Source: Coxiella endosymbiont of Ornithodoros maritimus
GTDB taxonomy: Bacteria > Pseudomonadota > Gammaproteobacteria > Coxiellales > Coxiellaceae
Direction of reading: 5' to 3'
Assembly (NCBI RefSeq): GCF_907164965.1
Contig: NZ_CAJRAM010000036.1
Span: 1 to 42,527 of the forward strand
Length of the DNA: 42,527 nucleotides
Shown here: piece after piece, positions 8,675 to 17,199 of the stretch
Numbering within the stretch: the first letter of the stretch is position 1
How the letters are laid out: every line of letters begins with the position of its first letter
Notes under the pieces: generated by a model
Told to the model about the DNA's origin: nothing
Seen by the model: only the letters and a program-made list of their open reading frames with translations
The model's database searches: none
Translations under genes and position numbers: made by a program

Positions 8675-9577
8675 ATGAAAAATTTTGGGAAATATTTATT
8701 AGCGGATAACCTGCGGGCAGCTGTCGCTGCCTTGGCCTGTGCTTTACTGGCTTGTATTCTCCCGACAGGGTTTATTGCTGTGGTTATGCTTGGTTTAGTG
8801 ACACTACAAAAAGGCTATAAAAGCGGCCTTATGGTGCTGGCCTTTGTTCTTTTGCCCGTGATTGCATTTTTGGTGACCCATCATATCGATTTCTTTTATC
8901 GATTTGGGTTGCTGCTTATCCAATGCGGGTTTGTTTTTATTTTTGCTTTAATACTACGTTACACGGGTTCATGGCAGTGGGTGGTAAAATCAGCCGCAAT
9001 GCTGGGCATTTTGGTGGTGGGCACGGTCCATATTATTTTTCCCGATATTAAACAAACCTGGGCGCAATTAATCACTCACTATTTAAAAACCAATGATTGG
9101 ACTTCGACATTTCGACTGGGCGCGGGGCGCTCGGCTGAATTTGTGCACCATCTGGCGCCGATTGCAACGGGCGGTGTTGTTTTTTTTGTTCTTTTTGGTA
9201 TGATCGTTTTATTAATATTGGCCCGTTGGTGGCAATCCTCCCTCTTTTCCCCGGGGCGATTGCAGATGGAATTTACCTCGATTCGCATCAATCCCTTGGC
9301 AGCTGGATTGTTACTACTGGTTGCAAGTACAGGTTTAATTTGGCAGCCAGCTTGGTTAATCGACGTGTATCCTGTATTGTTACTGCCATTCATGTTGGCT
9401 GGCTTAAGCATCTTGCACCGGCTGCTAATGAATCGAAAAGACATGGTATTGCTGGTGCTAGCAGTGTATGTGGCTTTATTACTCCTTACCTTTTTTACCG
9501 TGATTATGTTAGCGATTATCGGTTTGATCGATAGCTTTTATAATTTTCGGAAACGTTATCCATTATTACAGAGTTAA
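8675..9577 (+). CDS. DUF2232-type multi-pass membrane protein
   Basis: A 300-residue, very hydrophobic protein with about eight predicted membrane segments (strong ones near 15-60, 75-95, 105-120, 165-185, 205-235 and 255-285). No catalytic motif is visible. Known of the neighbourhood: a YybS/DUF2232 membrane protein lies between rpsR and rplI in several gammaproteobacteria, and its function is unknown. Family assignment rests on hydrophobic pattern and position. Start ATG 8675 lies only 3 bases after the rpsR stop, implying coupling. Confidence 0.7.
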   Translation: MKNFGKYLLADNLRAAVAALACALLACILPTGFIAVVMLGLVTLQKGYKSGLMVLAFVLLPVIAFLVTHHIDFFYRFGLLLIQCGFVFIFALILRYTGSWQWVVKSAAMLGILVVGTVHIIFPDIKQTWAQLITHYLKTNDWTSTFRLGAGRSAEFVHHLAPIATGGVVFFVLFGMIVLLILARWWQSSLFSPGRLQMEFTSIRINPLAAGLLLLVASTGLIWQPAWLIDVYPVLLLPFMLAGLSILHRLLMNRKDMVLLVLAVYVALLLLTFFTVIMLAIIGLIDSFYNFRKRYPLLQS

Positions 9578-9589
9578 AACGAGGGGCTT

Positions 9590-10051
9590 ATGAATATGAA
9601 GCTTATTTTACAAGAGAAAATAGCCAATTTAGGAAACATTGGCGATCAGGTGGTTGTAAAACCAGGTTACGCGCGTAACTTTTTGCTCCCATTGGGGAAA
9701 GCCGTGCCAGCTACACCTGAACACATTGCTGAATTTGAAAAACGGCGTGCTGAATTAGAAAAGGCCGCTGCTGAGCTGTTAGCAAAAGCAAAAGCGCGCG
9801 CTAAGAAGTTGGAAGGTCAAACTTTTAAAATTACCGCGAATGCGAGTGAAGAAGGGCGGTTATTTGGCTCTGTAGGTCCGCGCGAAATTGCTCAGGCCAT
9901 TATAGAAGCGGGCGTAGAGATAGAAAAACGCGAAGTCGCTTTAGGTCAATCGATCCGTCAGATAGGCGAATACGAAGTCCCCCTTCGGTTACATACGGAC
10001 GTTTCGGTGAATGTGAAAATAGAAGTCGCGCCAGAAAACTCCAATTCATAG
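9590..10051 (+). CDS. rplI: 50S ribosomal protein L9
   Basis: L9 binds 23S rRNA and projects from the large subunit near L1. The protein shows the N-terminal domain motif KLILQEKIANLGNIGDQV, KPGYARNFLLP and GKAVPAT, a long connecting helix rich in Ala, Lys and Glu (about 45-80), and a C-terminal domain with SEEGRLFGSVGPREIAQAI. Two in-frame starts are possible, ATG 9590 and ATG 9596. The second matches the usual family N-terminus; the first has the better-spaced GAGGGG site. Its stop touches the left end of a MITE. Confidence 0.96.
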   Translation: MNMKLILQEKIANLGNIGDQVVVKPGYARNFLLPLGKAVPATPEHIAEFEKRRAELEKAAAELLAKAKARAKKLEGQTFKITANASEEGRLFGSVGPREIAQAIIEAGVEIEKREVALGQSIRQIGEYEVPLRLHTDVSVNVKIEVAPENSNS

Positions 10052-10247
10052 CGCGTAGGTTGGGCTGAGCTTCGGAAGCCCAATGGCATAAAAATTTTAT
10101 TCTCCAAAGAGATCATCCTTGGCAAGGTCAGCCACCTAAGTGGTAAGCAAAATATTTTAGCAACATAACAATGAGAACTGTAGTGGGTCTGCGATGTTAC
10201 ATTATTTTCTCCCTTTTTATTAGGCTAAGCTCACTCCAACCTACGCG
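10052..10247. mobile_element. degenerate MITE copy (about 196 bp)
   Basis: Ends CGCGTAGGTTGGGCTGAGC and, at the other side, TAGGCTAAGCTCACTCCAACCTACGCG, imperfect inverted repeats. Inside, AAAATTTTATTCTCCA is shared with the better-preserved copy at 18482-18687. There is no coding capacity. Established knowledge: MITE families have been described in Coxiella; whether this belongs to one of them needs alignment. It lies directly after the rplI stop and splits rplI from dnaB. Confidence 0.75.
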
Positions 10248-10312
10248 TTCGTTGAGTTCCCTTCCACAATTTCTCTCTCGCTCGCAGAGAGGCTAGGAGA
10301 GGACAAGGGAGA

Positions 10313-10324
10313 ATGCTAAACTAG
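10313..10324 (+). other. three-codon leader ORF before dnaB
   Basis: ATG CTA AAC TAG preceded by a good GGGAG ribosome-binding site and ending 5 bases before the dnaB ATG. The dnaB start itself has no clear Shine-Dalgarno sequence. Ribosomes loading at the mini-ORF could reinitiate on dnaB. This is inference from spacing only. Confidence 0.3.
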
Positions 10325-10329
10325 ATCTT

Positions 10330-11724
10330 ATGTCGCTACGTCAAAAAGTAAAAACTTCGGCACCCAAAGTACCGCCTCATTCTCAAGAAGCAGAACAGTC
10401 CGTCCTTGGTGCTTTAATGCTGGATAACCGCACGTGGGATCGCATCGTCGATCGCATTAACATCCAGGACTTTTATCGCTCGGACCATCAGTTGATTTTT
10501 GAAACAATGAATCGCTTGGTGGACCAGCATAAACCGCTAGACGTCCTAACAATAGCAGAGGCGTTAAAAGCCCGTGAGCAGTTAAGCGTTGCCGGCGGTG
10601 AGGCCTACCTTTACGAATTAGCTAAAAACACGCCGAGTGCTGCCAATATCGTTGCCTACGCTGATATTGTTCGTGAGCGTGCTATCTTGCGACAATTAAT
10701 TGAAGCGGGGACCGATATTACTCACGATGGGTTTAATCCCGACGGCCGTGATATTAAAGAGTTGCTAGATATAGCTGAGCAGCGCGTTTTTCACATCGCC
10801 GAAAGTCGTGCTCGTGGCTCTGGGCCGATAGCCATCGGTCCATTACTTACTAAAGCTACAGATCGCATTGACAAACTTTTTCATTCCAAACAGGCTATTA
10901 CGGGGCTTTCTTCAGGCTTTACCGATTTGGATAAATTAACTTCCGGGTTGCAGGACGGTGATTTAATCGTGGTTGCCGGTCGCCCCTCAATGGGTAAAAC
11001 CGTTTTCGCTATAAATATAGCCGAAGTTGCCGCCATCAAAGGCAATATTCCCGTGCTCGTTTTTACTATGGAGATGCCAGCTGAATCGCTTGTGATGCGG
11101 ATGTTATCTTCCTTAGGTAGCATCGAGCAGCACAAAGTTCGCACGGGGCAATTAAAGGACGACGATTGGCCGCGAATTACTCATGCGATTGAAATGCTCT
11201 CCGAAACAAAACTTTTTATCGATGACACGCTCGCTTTAACCCCAAGCGAAATTCGCTCGCGCGCAAGACGCTTAGCTCGTGAACATGGCGGCTTAGGATT
11301 AATTGTCATCGATTATTTGCAACTCATGCACGTTCCAGGCACCAAAGAAAACCGCAGCACAGAAATATCAGAAATTTCCCGTTCCTTAAAAGCATTAGCG
11401 AAAGAATTAAACGTTCCTGTCGTCGCCTTGTCCCAACTCAACCGCAGCCTCGAAGCCCGAGGCGACAAACGTCCGGTGATGTCGGATTTACGTGAGTCAG
11501 GTGCCATTGAGCAAGATGCTGATTTGATTGCTTTTATTTATCGAGATGAAGTCTATCACGAAGATTCGCCGGATAAAGGAAAAGCTGAAATTATTATTGC
11601 TAAACACCGAAATGGGCCGATTGGTAAAGTGATATTGACTTTTCGTGGGAAATATACGCGATTTGATAATTTTTCTCATGAAAGTGTTCCGCAACGCATG
11701 CCATTTGGCGGAGTGCCGGTGTGA
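10330..11724 (+). CDS. dnaB: replicative DNA helicase DnaB
   Basis: Hexameric 5'-3' helicase that unwinds DNA at the replication fork. At 464 residues it has the normal length. The N-terminal primase-interacting domain begins PPHSQEAEQSVLGALMLDN (about 15-33), and the RecA-like C-terminal domain has Walker A GRPSMGKT (217-224), Walker B LIVIDYLQLM (324-333) and DLRESGAIEQDAD. No intein is present. Its stop overlaps the alr GTG start by 4 bases (GTGA). Confidence 0.97.
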   Translation: MSLRQKVKTSAPKVPPHSQEAEQSVLGALMLDNRTWDRIVDRINIQDFYRSDHQLIFETMNRLVDQHKPLDVLTIAEALKAREQLSVAGGEAYLYELAKNTPSAANIVAYADIVRERAILRQLIEAGTDITHDGFNPDGRDIKELLDIAEQRVFHIAESRARGSGPIAIGPLLTKATDRIDKLFHSKQAITGLSSGFTDLDKLTSGLQDGDLIVVAGRPSMGKTVFAINIAEVAAIKGNIPVLVFTMEMPAESLVMRMLSSLGSIEQHKVRTGQLKDDDWPRITHAIEMLSETKLFIDDTLALTPSEIRSRARRLAREHGGLGLIVIDYLQLMHVPGTKENRSTEISEISRSLKALAKELNVPVVALSQLNRSLEARGDKRPVMSDLRESGAIEQDADLIAFIYRDEVYHEDSPDKGKAEIIIAKHRNGPIGKVILTFRGKYTRFDNFSHESVPQRMPFGGVPV

Positions 11725-12815
11725 AGCGTGCAACCGCGACTATTAATGTAACGGCGTTGAAGCATAATTTATCTCAAATAAAAGCATTGGCACCGAAGCC
11801 TTTTGCCTGGGCGATGATTAAAAGCAATGGTTATGGGCACGGGTTGGTGAGAGTAGCCAAAGCGTTATCGGACGCAAATGCATTTGGTGTGGCGTGTATT
11901 GATGAAGCGTTAACTTTGCTAGAAGTAGGTGTTAAATCTCCTATCATTGTAATGAAAGGATTTTATAATGAAGCCGAGCTCTCTCAATTTGCCCGACATC
12001 AATTAGGCGCCGTTATTCATTGCTCGGATCAAGTTACCCTTTTAGAAAAGACTAATTTAATCTCTGCTTTATCCGTATGGTTAAAAATCGATACGGGAAT
12101 GAATCGCCTTGGATTTTCTATGGAACAATCGTCTGCGGTTTATAATCAATTAAAAACTTCTTCTTCCATCCAAAAACCGATTGGATTAATGACGCATTTA
12201 GCGGATGCGGACAACGAGAATAAAACGTTTACCGAATTACAAATTAAACGCTTTTTCTCAGTTACTGAAAAGATGATTGGTCCCAAAAGTATTGTGAATT
12301 CAGCCGGGTTTTTTGGTTATCCGAGCGCCTTGGTCGATTGGGTTCGTCCTGGAATCATATTATATGGAGTTTCACCTGTTGGTATTAATCACAATTCCTT
12401 TAAAGAAAAAATTGAAAAGAAGTTTAGGCCGGTAATGACCTTATCTGCAAAAATAATAGCAATTAAAAATTGTCGTCAAAACGAGAGCGTCGGGTACGGT
12501 TGTACTTGCTCATGTCCTGAAGATATGCCGATTGCCATTGTTGGAATTGGCTATGGTGATGGTTACCCCCGCCACGCACCGAGTGGAACGCCCGTGTTGT
12601 TGAACGGGAAAATGTGTCCTTTAATCGGGCGAGTGTCTATGGACATGATTGGTATTGACTTACGGCCTCAGCCAAACGCACAGATTGGCGATGACGTTAT
12701 TTTATGGGGAGAAGGGTTGCCAGTAGAAATTATTGCTGAAAAATCGGGTACCATCGCTTATGAATTATTGTGTAAAATTACGCAACGCGTTCAATTTATT
12801 GAGATAGAAAAATGA
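11721..12815 (+). CDS. alr: alanine racemase
   Basis: PLP enzyme making D-alanine for peptidoglycan. The 364 residues carry the PLP lysine Lys34 in AMIKSNGYGHG and the catalytic tyrosine Tyr259 in ESVGYG. KIDTGMNRLGF, WVRPGIILYG and IGRVSMDMIGID are further family motifs. The GTG start overlaps the dnaB stop, so translation is probably coupled. The dnaB-alr order is common in gammaproteobacteria. The sdhE start overlaps its end by 4 bases. Confidence 0.96.
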   Translation: MKRATATINVTALKHNLSQIKALAPKPFAWAMIKSNGYGHGLVRVAKALSDANAFGVACIDEALTLLEVGVKSPIIVMKGFYNEAELSQFARHQLGAVIHCSDQVTLLEKTNLISALSVWLKIDTGMNRLGFSMEQSSAVYNQLKTSSSIQKPIGLMTHLADADNENKTFTELQIKRFFSVTEKMIGPKSIVNSAGFFGYPSALVDWVRPGIILYGVSPVGINHNSFKEKIEKKFRPVMTLSAKIIAIKNCRQNESVGYGCTCSCPEDMPIAIVGIGYGDGYPRHAPSGTPVLLNGKMCPLIGRVSMDMIGIDLRPQPNAQIGDDVILWGEGLPVEIIAEKSGTIAYELLCKITQRVQFIEIEK

Positions 12816-13060
12816 ATGAACCTCTTACTTCGAAAAAAATCCGTTGGAAATGCCGTCGTGGAATGTTAGAGTTAGATATTCTTTTAGAACGTTTTTATGA
12901 AGAAAAATTTCGTTCTTTAACAAAAAATGAAAAAGAAATTTTTAACCAATTGTTGGATCAACCTGATCCATTGCTTCACGACTGGCTGCTCGGTCACGTA
13001 ACGCCCGAGATCTCAGAATTCAAAAAAATCATTCAAAAAATACAACAGCTCTCAAGTTGA
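12812..13060 (+). CDS. sdhE: FAD assembly factor SdhE (succinate dehydrogenase assembly)
   Basis: Small (82 residues) helical protein of the YgfY/Sdh5 family that promotes covalent attachment of FAD to SdhA. The key signature RRGMLELD (RGxxE at 16-20) is intact. LTKNEKEIFNQLLDQPDPLLHDWLLG fits the rest of the fold. The ATG start overlaps the alr stop (ATGA). The 3' end overlaps the tail of a convergent YbaK-type pseudogene. Confidence 0.88.
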   Translation: MNEPLTSKKIRWKCRRGMLELDILLERFYEEKFRSLTKNEKEIFNQLLDQPDPLLHDWLLGHVTPEISEFKKIIQKIQQLSS

Positions 13061-13530
13061 GATAATGGTGGGCTTTACTAATTTTTCATGATCTTCGTAC
13101 ACTAATTTAAGTAGTTGCGAGTGAGTGCCGGCATTAAAAACAATTTTTTTCTCTTTGCTCAACTCTTTCGATATGAAAGTTTACCTTTCCAATTGGAAAG
13201 GTAAACTTTCATATCGAATAAATTGCCAAAGGATGGTATTGCCCCTAATTCACAGCGGGGAAATCGTTTTTTAAATTGGTATTCGCTGGCTAATTCTGCT
13301 TTATGGCTCGAGCTTCTTGTTTTAATTTATCAAAGTCGACTTTATCATCGCCCGGTAGCACTACCATCGCGAGCTTATCATCGATTTTAGCAATAACACA
13401 TCACTAGCTTTTTAGCAGGTACATGTGAAATTTCCGCAATTTCTTGGGCAATATAAGATGGAGAATAATTAATAGTGACATATTTCACTTTGTTTTTATC
13501 GAGAAATTCTTTCAATTTTTCAAGTGGTAT
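13052..13530 (-). pseudogene. YbaK/EbsC-type aminoacyl-tRNA deacylase, inactivated
   Basis: Reverse-strand fragments in the right order match the YbaK deacylase fold: LEKLKEFLDKNKVKYVTINYSP, IAQEIAEISHVPAKKL, IDDKLAMVVLPGDDKVD, RCELGAIPSFGNLFDMKVYL, KKIVFNAGTHSQLLKLVYED and KLVKPTII. Family members hydrolyse mischarged tRNAs. The reading frame is broken near 13395 and 13300 and again by a 52-bp palindrome (13167-13218). The start position has ATA (13528-13530) behind a GGAGG site, suggesting ATG to ATA loss. The stop, at 13052-13054, lies inside the convergent sdhE end. Confidence 0.75.
13167..13218. repeat. perfect 52-bp palindrome with no spacer
   Basis: Two 26-base arms, starting TTCGATATGAAAG and meeting at CCAATTGG, are exact reverse complements with no loop. 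One arm encodes FDMKVYL of the YbaK-type pseudogene; the other is its inverted copy, after which the ancestral frame (SKELSKEKK) resumes. The structure therefore arose in place, by inverted duplication, rather than as a terminator. Confidence 0.9.
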
Positions 13531-13611
13531 ATGAAACCTCCGGACTTATCCCGTCTCTATATTAAAGAATTATAGCTCATTAGAAAAATAGCGATAAGCT
13601 TGAAAAGCCCA

Positions 13612-14259
13612 TCAGGTGTATTTTTTCAAGGCAGCATTGACGCCTAACAGCTCCCGCATTTTGGCTTGAATCATTTCGATAGCAATTCGGTTCTCACCGC
13701 CCCGCGGCACGATAATATCGGCATATCGTTTGGAAGGTTCTGTAAATTGCAAATACATGGGTCGAACCGTTTCCTGGTATTGGGCGAGAACGGCTTTCAA
13801 CGAGCGTTCTCGCTCGACGATATCCCTTTGCAACCGCCGCAATAGACAAATATCTAAGGAAGTGTCCATGAATATTCGAATATCCATAATTTCACGCAAT
13901 TGAGCTTCTACAAATAATAAAATACCTTCCAAAACAATAATGCGATGCCGACCTACGGTTTTTGTTTTTTCCAATCGCCTGTGCCGGCTGTGATCGTAGC
14001 AAGGCACAGCGACGGCGTTGCCTTGCTGCAGCTGTAATAAATGTTCATACAATAGTGCATGGTCAAGAGAGTCGGGATGGTCGTAATTGATTTTTGCTCG
14101 CTCTTCAAAAGGCATATCCCCTAAATCTTTATAATAAGAATCTTCTGAAATAACGACGACTTGATCAGAGCCAAGTTCATTAACGAGGGTATTCGCTAAC
14201 AAGCTTTTCCCCGAAGCAGAAGGTCCGGAGATGCCAATAATAATGACATTATTTTTCAT
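13612..14259 (-). CDS. udk: uridine kinase
   Basis: Pyrimidine salvage enzyme that phosphorylates uridine or cytidine with a nucleoside triphosphate. The 215 residues have the P-loop GPSASGKS (12-19), SEDSYYKDL, NYDHPDSLDH, PCYDHSRHRR and VLEGILLF, all standard for Udk. RDIVERERSL and DIIVPRGGENRIAIEMI follow as expected. The start ATG 14259 lies within the end of an upstream Smr-type pseudogene. No other gene shares its transcript downstream. Confidence 0.95.
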   Translation of the reverse strand: MKNNVIIIGISGPSASGKSLLANTLVNELGSDQVVVISEDSYYKDLGDMPFEERAKINYDHPDSLDHALLYEHLLQLQQGNAVAVPCYDHSRHRRLEKTKTVGRHRIIVLEGILLFVEAQLREIMDIRIFMDTSLDICLLRRLQRDIVERERSLKAVLAQYQETVRPMYLQFTEPSKRYADIIVPRGGENRIAIEMIQAKMRELLGVNAALKKYT

Positions 14260-14758
14260 GCAGTCCTCGTTTTTTTAAAAGCACGATTGGGGCACCTGTT
14301 CCATTCTGTTTTGGTGATGCTGAGTGAAAGGCAAGGACATTAGGATGACCTCGCAGCCATTGGTTAAAAAAATTTTTTAAAACGGGTTTCCCTTGTGCTG
14401 AAAAATGTCCTTGTGTCACACTGTCAGCGATAAGAAAGGAAATGGTTTTCACAGCTTTATCAACGGGGTTGTTGGTGTATATCGATCGTAGCCTCAGGGA
14501 GGATCTGCCCTTGTTTTAAAAGTTGGATCACTTTATGCCGAAGGCCTGATTTGACAAAGTGTACTGAATCTTCGGTATTTAGCCAATCGTCTGAAACGGG
14601 ATTCTAATGGAAAGCTGGGCGTTCTTTTTCGGTAGGTTTTGGGGCAAAAGTTTTTTCTTCGGGGTCGTCGAGTGCTTATCGTGATTCAGAGGTTTCACTT
14701 TCCCAACACTATTACGAAAAAGCTGAGCTTCTTCAGGATCAATTGATTTTTTGCCCAT
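14249..14758 (-). pseudogene. Smr-domain protein, inactivated
   Basis: Reverse-strand pieces match an Smr (MutS2-C-terminal-like) protein of the SmrA/SmrB type. The start reads KSIDPEEAQLFRNSVGKVKPL, followed by VHFVKSGLRHKVIQLLKQGQILPEATIDIH, and the end reads PVLKNFFNQWLRGHPNVLAF and GTGAPIVLLKK. The frame is broken near 14590-14620 and again after DIH, where the expected LDLHG has become DIHQQPR-stop. The strand and HGKG turn that should precede PVLKN are missing. Known family members are nucleases or ribosome-rescue factors. The last 67 residues remain open (14249-14452) but lack the core. Confidence 0.72.
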
Positions 14759-14840
14759 GATTTTAGTTAGATGCCATAGGCTTCTGTTAAGCGCAATATC
14801 ATTCTATACGATCATATCCACATAGCCTTAATTTCAAAAA

Positions 14841-14940
14841 ACTCTCGTCGCCCCGCGGCGCAGGCGAGGACTCAGCGAACGCCGTGCGCAGCGCGCCTTC
14901 GGGGCGCGCCTGGACTCCCTCGCCTGCGGTGGCTCGCGAA
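14841..14940. repeat. GC-rich hairpin element
   Basis: A 100-bp GC-rich island in AT-rich DNA. The inner hairpin GCGCGCC-TTCG-GGGCGCGC has a stable tetraloop. Outer arms CGCAGGCGAGGACTC and GACTCCCTCGCCTGCG pair around it with small mismatches. Its left end (ACTCTCGTCG then CCCCGCG and CAGG) recurs at 42303-42326. It occupies the gap between the Smr pseudogene and aroC. The rest of 14759-15050 shows nothing recognisable. Confidence 0.65.
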
Positions 14941-15050
14941 GTTTAAAATGGCTATAATTTGTAGATAATGACGGCACTTGTGAAAGCAGCCTTGCGGATA
15001 CTATTTTCTTCTTAGTGCAAATTAAATTATTTTCTGAAATACTATAAGTT

Positions 15051-16106
15051 ATGTCTGGAAATAGCCTTGGAAAATTATTTACAGTTACAACTGCCGGAGA
15101 AAGCCACGGCCCTGCGCTTGTTGCTATTGTGGACGGGTTGTCCAGCGGGATTGTCTTTAACAGAATCAGATATACAGTCTGATATTGATCGGCAAAAAAC
15201 AGGCAAATCGCGCTTCACTTCTCAACGACGCGAATCTGATCAAGTGAAAATTCTATCAGGCGTTTTTGAAGGTATCACAACGGGTACACCCATCGGATTA
15301 CTGATTGAGAACACCGATCAGCGACCGTGTCATTATTCCCAGATAAAAGACCTATTCCGCCCCGGGCACGGGGATTATACTTACTTTAAAAAATACGGTT
15401 TCCGAGACTACCGGATGGGTCGTACATCAGCTCGTGAAACAGTCATGCGCGTAGCAGCTGGAGCAATTGCGAAAAAGTATTTGCGAGAAAGGATCAATTT
15501 AACCATTCAAGGATATACCGCGGCGCTGGGTGCCATTCGCGCGGAACAGATCGATTTATCGATTGTAGAAAAAATCCTTTTTTCTTTCCCGACGAGGATC
15601 AAATCTCCCGTCTGGAACAATTCATCATGAGATTGCGTCGTGAGGGAAATTCGATTGGCGCTCGTCTTAATGTGATTGCTAAAGGTGTTCCTTGTGGTTT
15701 GGGCGCGCCTGTTTTTGATAAATTGGACGCGGATATCGCTTCTACCATGATGAGCATCAATGCCGTTAAAGGTGTTGAAATTGGCGATGGTTTTGCCGTT
15801 GTGGAGCAAAAAGGCTCGTTTCATCGAGATGAACTGAGTAGGAAAGGGTTTCTTTCCAATCACGCAGGGCGCACCTTAGCAGGTATTTCATCGGGCCAAG
15901 ATATCTTAGTGAGCCTTGCTTTTAAACCGGCATCGAGTATCCGTATTCCGGGAAAAACTTTGGATATTAATGGCAAAGAAGTTGAAGTCGTCACTACCGG
16001 ACGTCACGATCCTTGCGTGGGATTGCGAGCAGTTCCTATTGCTGAGGCAATGTTGGCATTAGTTTTAATGGATCATTATTTGTGGTATAAGGTACAACGG
16101 GGATAG
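15051..16106 (+). pseudogene. aroC: chorismate synthase with two compensating frameshifts
   Basis: Final enzyme of the shikimate pathway, converting EPSP to chorismate. All family blocks are present in order: [95 protein letters not shown], then after a second shift [20 protein letters not shown] and [17 protein letters not shown]. The first block and the third are in the same frame. An extra T near 15138-15139 pushes the middle into another frame, and a lost A in the run at about 15565-15570 restores it. The restored gene would be about 351 residues, the normal length. Either a young pseudogene or two sequence errors; everything else looks intact. Confidence 0.85.
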
Positions 16107-16118
16107 GGGTTTAAAAAA

Positions 16119-17141
16119 ATGGCAGCGGTTTATGACGTAGCCGTCGTTGGAGCGACAGGCGTAGTAGGAGAAATGATTCTTCAGCTTTTGGATGGGCGCC
16201 AATTTCCCGTTGGGAAAATTTATCCTTTAGGCAGCGAACGCTCCGAAGGTAAAAGAATTTCATTTGGCGGAAAACAAAAAAAAGTTGGTAATTTAGCTAC
16301 TTTCGATTTTTTCAAAGTTCATTTCGCTTTTTTTTCAGCGGGTGCTGAGTGCTCGGCTGAATATGCCGTGCGTGCGGCCGAGGCAGGTTGCATCGTTATT
16401 GATAATACTTCCCACTTCCGTTATGAAACCGATATTCCATTAGTCGTGCCTGAAGTCAACGCCCACGCGCTTGAAAATTATCGTTATCGCAATATTATCG
16501 CTAACCCTAATTGCTCAACCATCCAGCTCGTCGTCACGCTAAAGCCCATTTACGATGCTGTTGGCATTGTGCGTGTGAATGTCGCTACTTATCAATCAGT
16601 CTCTGGTGCAGGGCGTCCTGCTATTGGAGAGTTAGCAGAACAGACCGCGCATTTACTCAATGGTCAGCCCATTAATTCCTCTGTTTTTCCCTTGCAAATA
16701 GCATTTAATGCTATTCCTCATATCGATGTGTTTCAAGAAAATGGTTATACGAAGGAAGAAATGAAAATGGTCTGGGAAACACAAAAAATTATGGGCGATC
16801 CTAATTTATTAGTAAATCCTACAGCCGTGCGAGTACCTGTTTTTTTTGGCCATTCGGAAGCGGTGCATATTGAAACGCGCGATCATATCTCACCGGAGCA
16901 AGCTAAAGAACGACTTTCACAAGCACCAGGCATTGTTGTGATTGACAAAGAAAATACTTATCCCACTGCGATTAGCCACGCCGTCAATGCTGACGCCGTA
17001 TTTGTGGGTCGTATTCGTCGTGATATTTCCCATCCTAACGGCCTCGATTTATGGATCGTCGCTGACAATATCCGAAAAGGCGCTGCGCTTAACGCGGTGC
17101 AAATTGCTGAAGTGCTAATTAATGAGGATTTTTATTCCTAA
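16119..17141 (+). CDS. asd: aspartate-semialdehyde dehydrogenase
   Basis: Reduces aspartyl phosphate to the semialdehyde, the branch point to diaminopimelate, lysine, threonine and methionine. The 340-residue protein has the NADP-binding VAVVGATGVVGE near residue 7, the catalytic Cys132 in ANPNCSTIQ, and the SVSGAGRPAIGEL substrate block. VRVPVFFGHSEAVHIE and HPNGLDLWIVADNIRKGAALNAVQIAE complete the C-terminal signature. It starts 12 bases after the aroC remnant, so the two were probably one operon. Confidence 0.95.
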   Translation: MAAVYDVAVVGATGVVGEMILQLLDGRQFPVGKIYPLGSERSEGKRISFGGKQKKVGNLATFDFFKVHFAFFSAGAECSAEYAVRAAEAGCIVIDNTSHFRYETDIPLVVPEVNAHALENYRYRNIIANPNCSTIQLVVTLKPIYDAVGIVRVNVATYQSVSGAGRPAIGELAEQTAHLLNGQPINSSVFPLQIAFNAIPHIDVFQENGYTKEEMKMVWETQKIMGDPNLLVNPTAVRVPVFFGHSEAVHIETRDHISPEQAKERLSQAPGIVVIDKENTYPTAISHAVNADAVFVGRIRRDISHPNGLDLWIVADNIRKGAALNAVQIAEVLINEDFYS

Positions 17142-17199
17142 GACTAACTGGATGTTATTTGTCTCCTACGTCAGGTCATCCCGAGATCCCACCCCCCTA

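Noticed and set aside
9079-9444. Long reverse open frame inside the DUF2232 gene
   Set aside because: Shadow of the plus-strand membrane protein; composition is typical of an antisense frame.
10881-11144. Reverse open frame inside dnaB
   Set aside because: Antisense shadow of the DnaB Walker A region.
13167-13218. Palindrome as a rho-independent terminator for sdhE or the reverse gene
   Set aside because: No T-run follows either arm, and the arms are coding sequence of the YbaK-type remnant duplicated in place.
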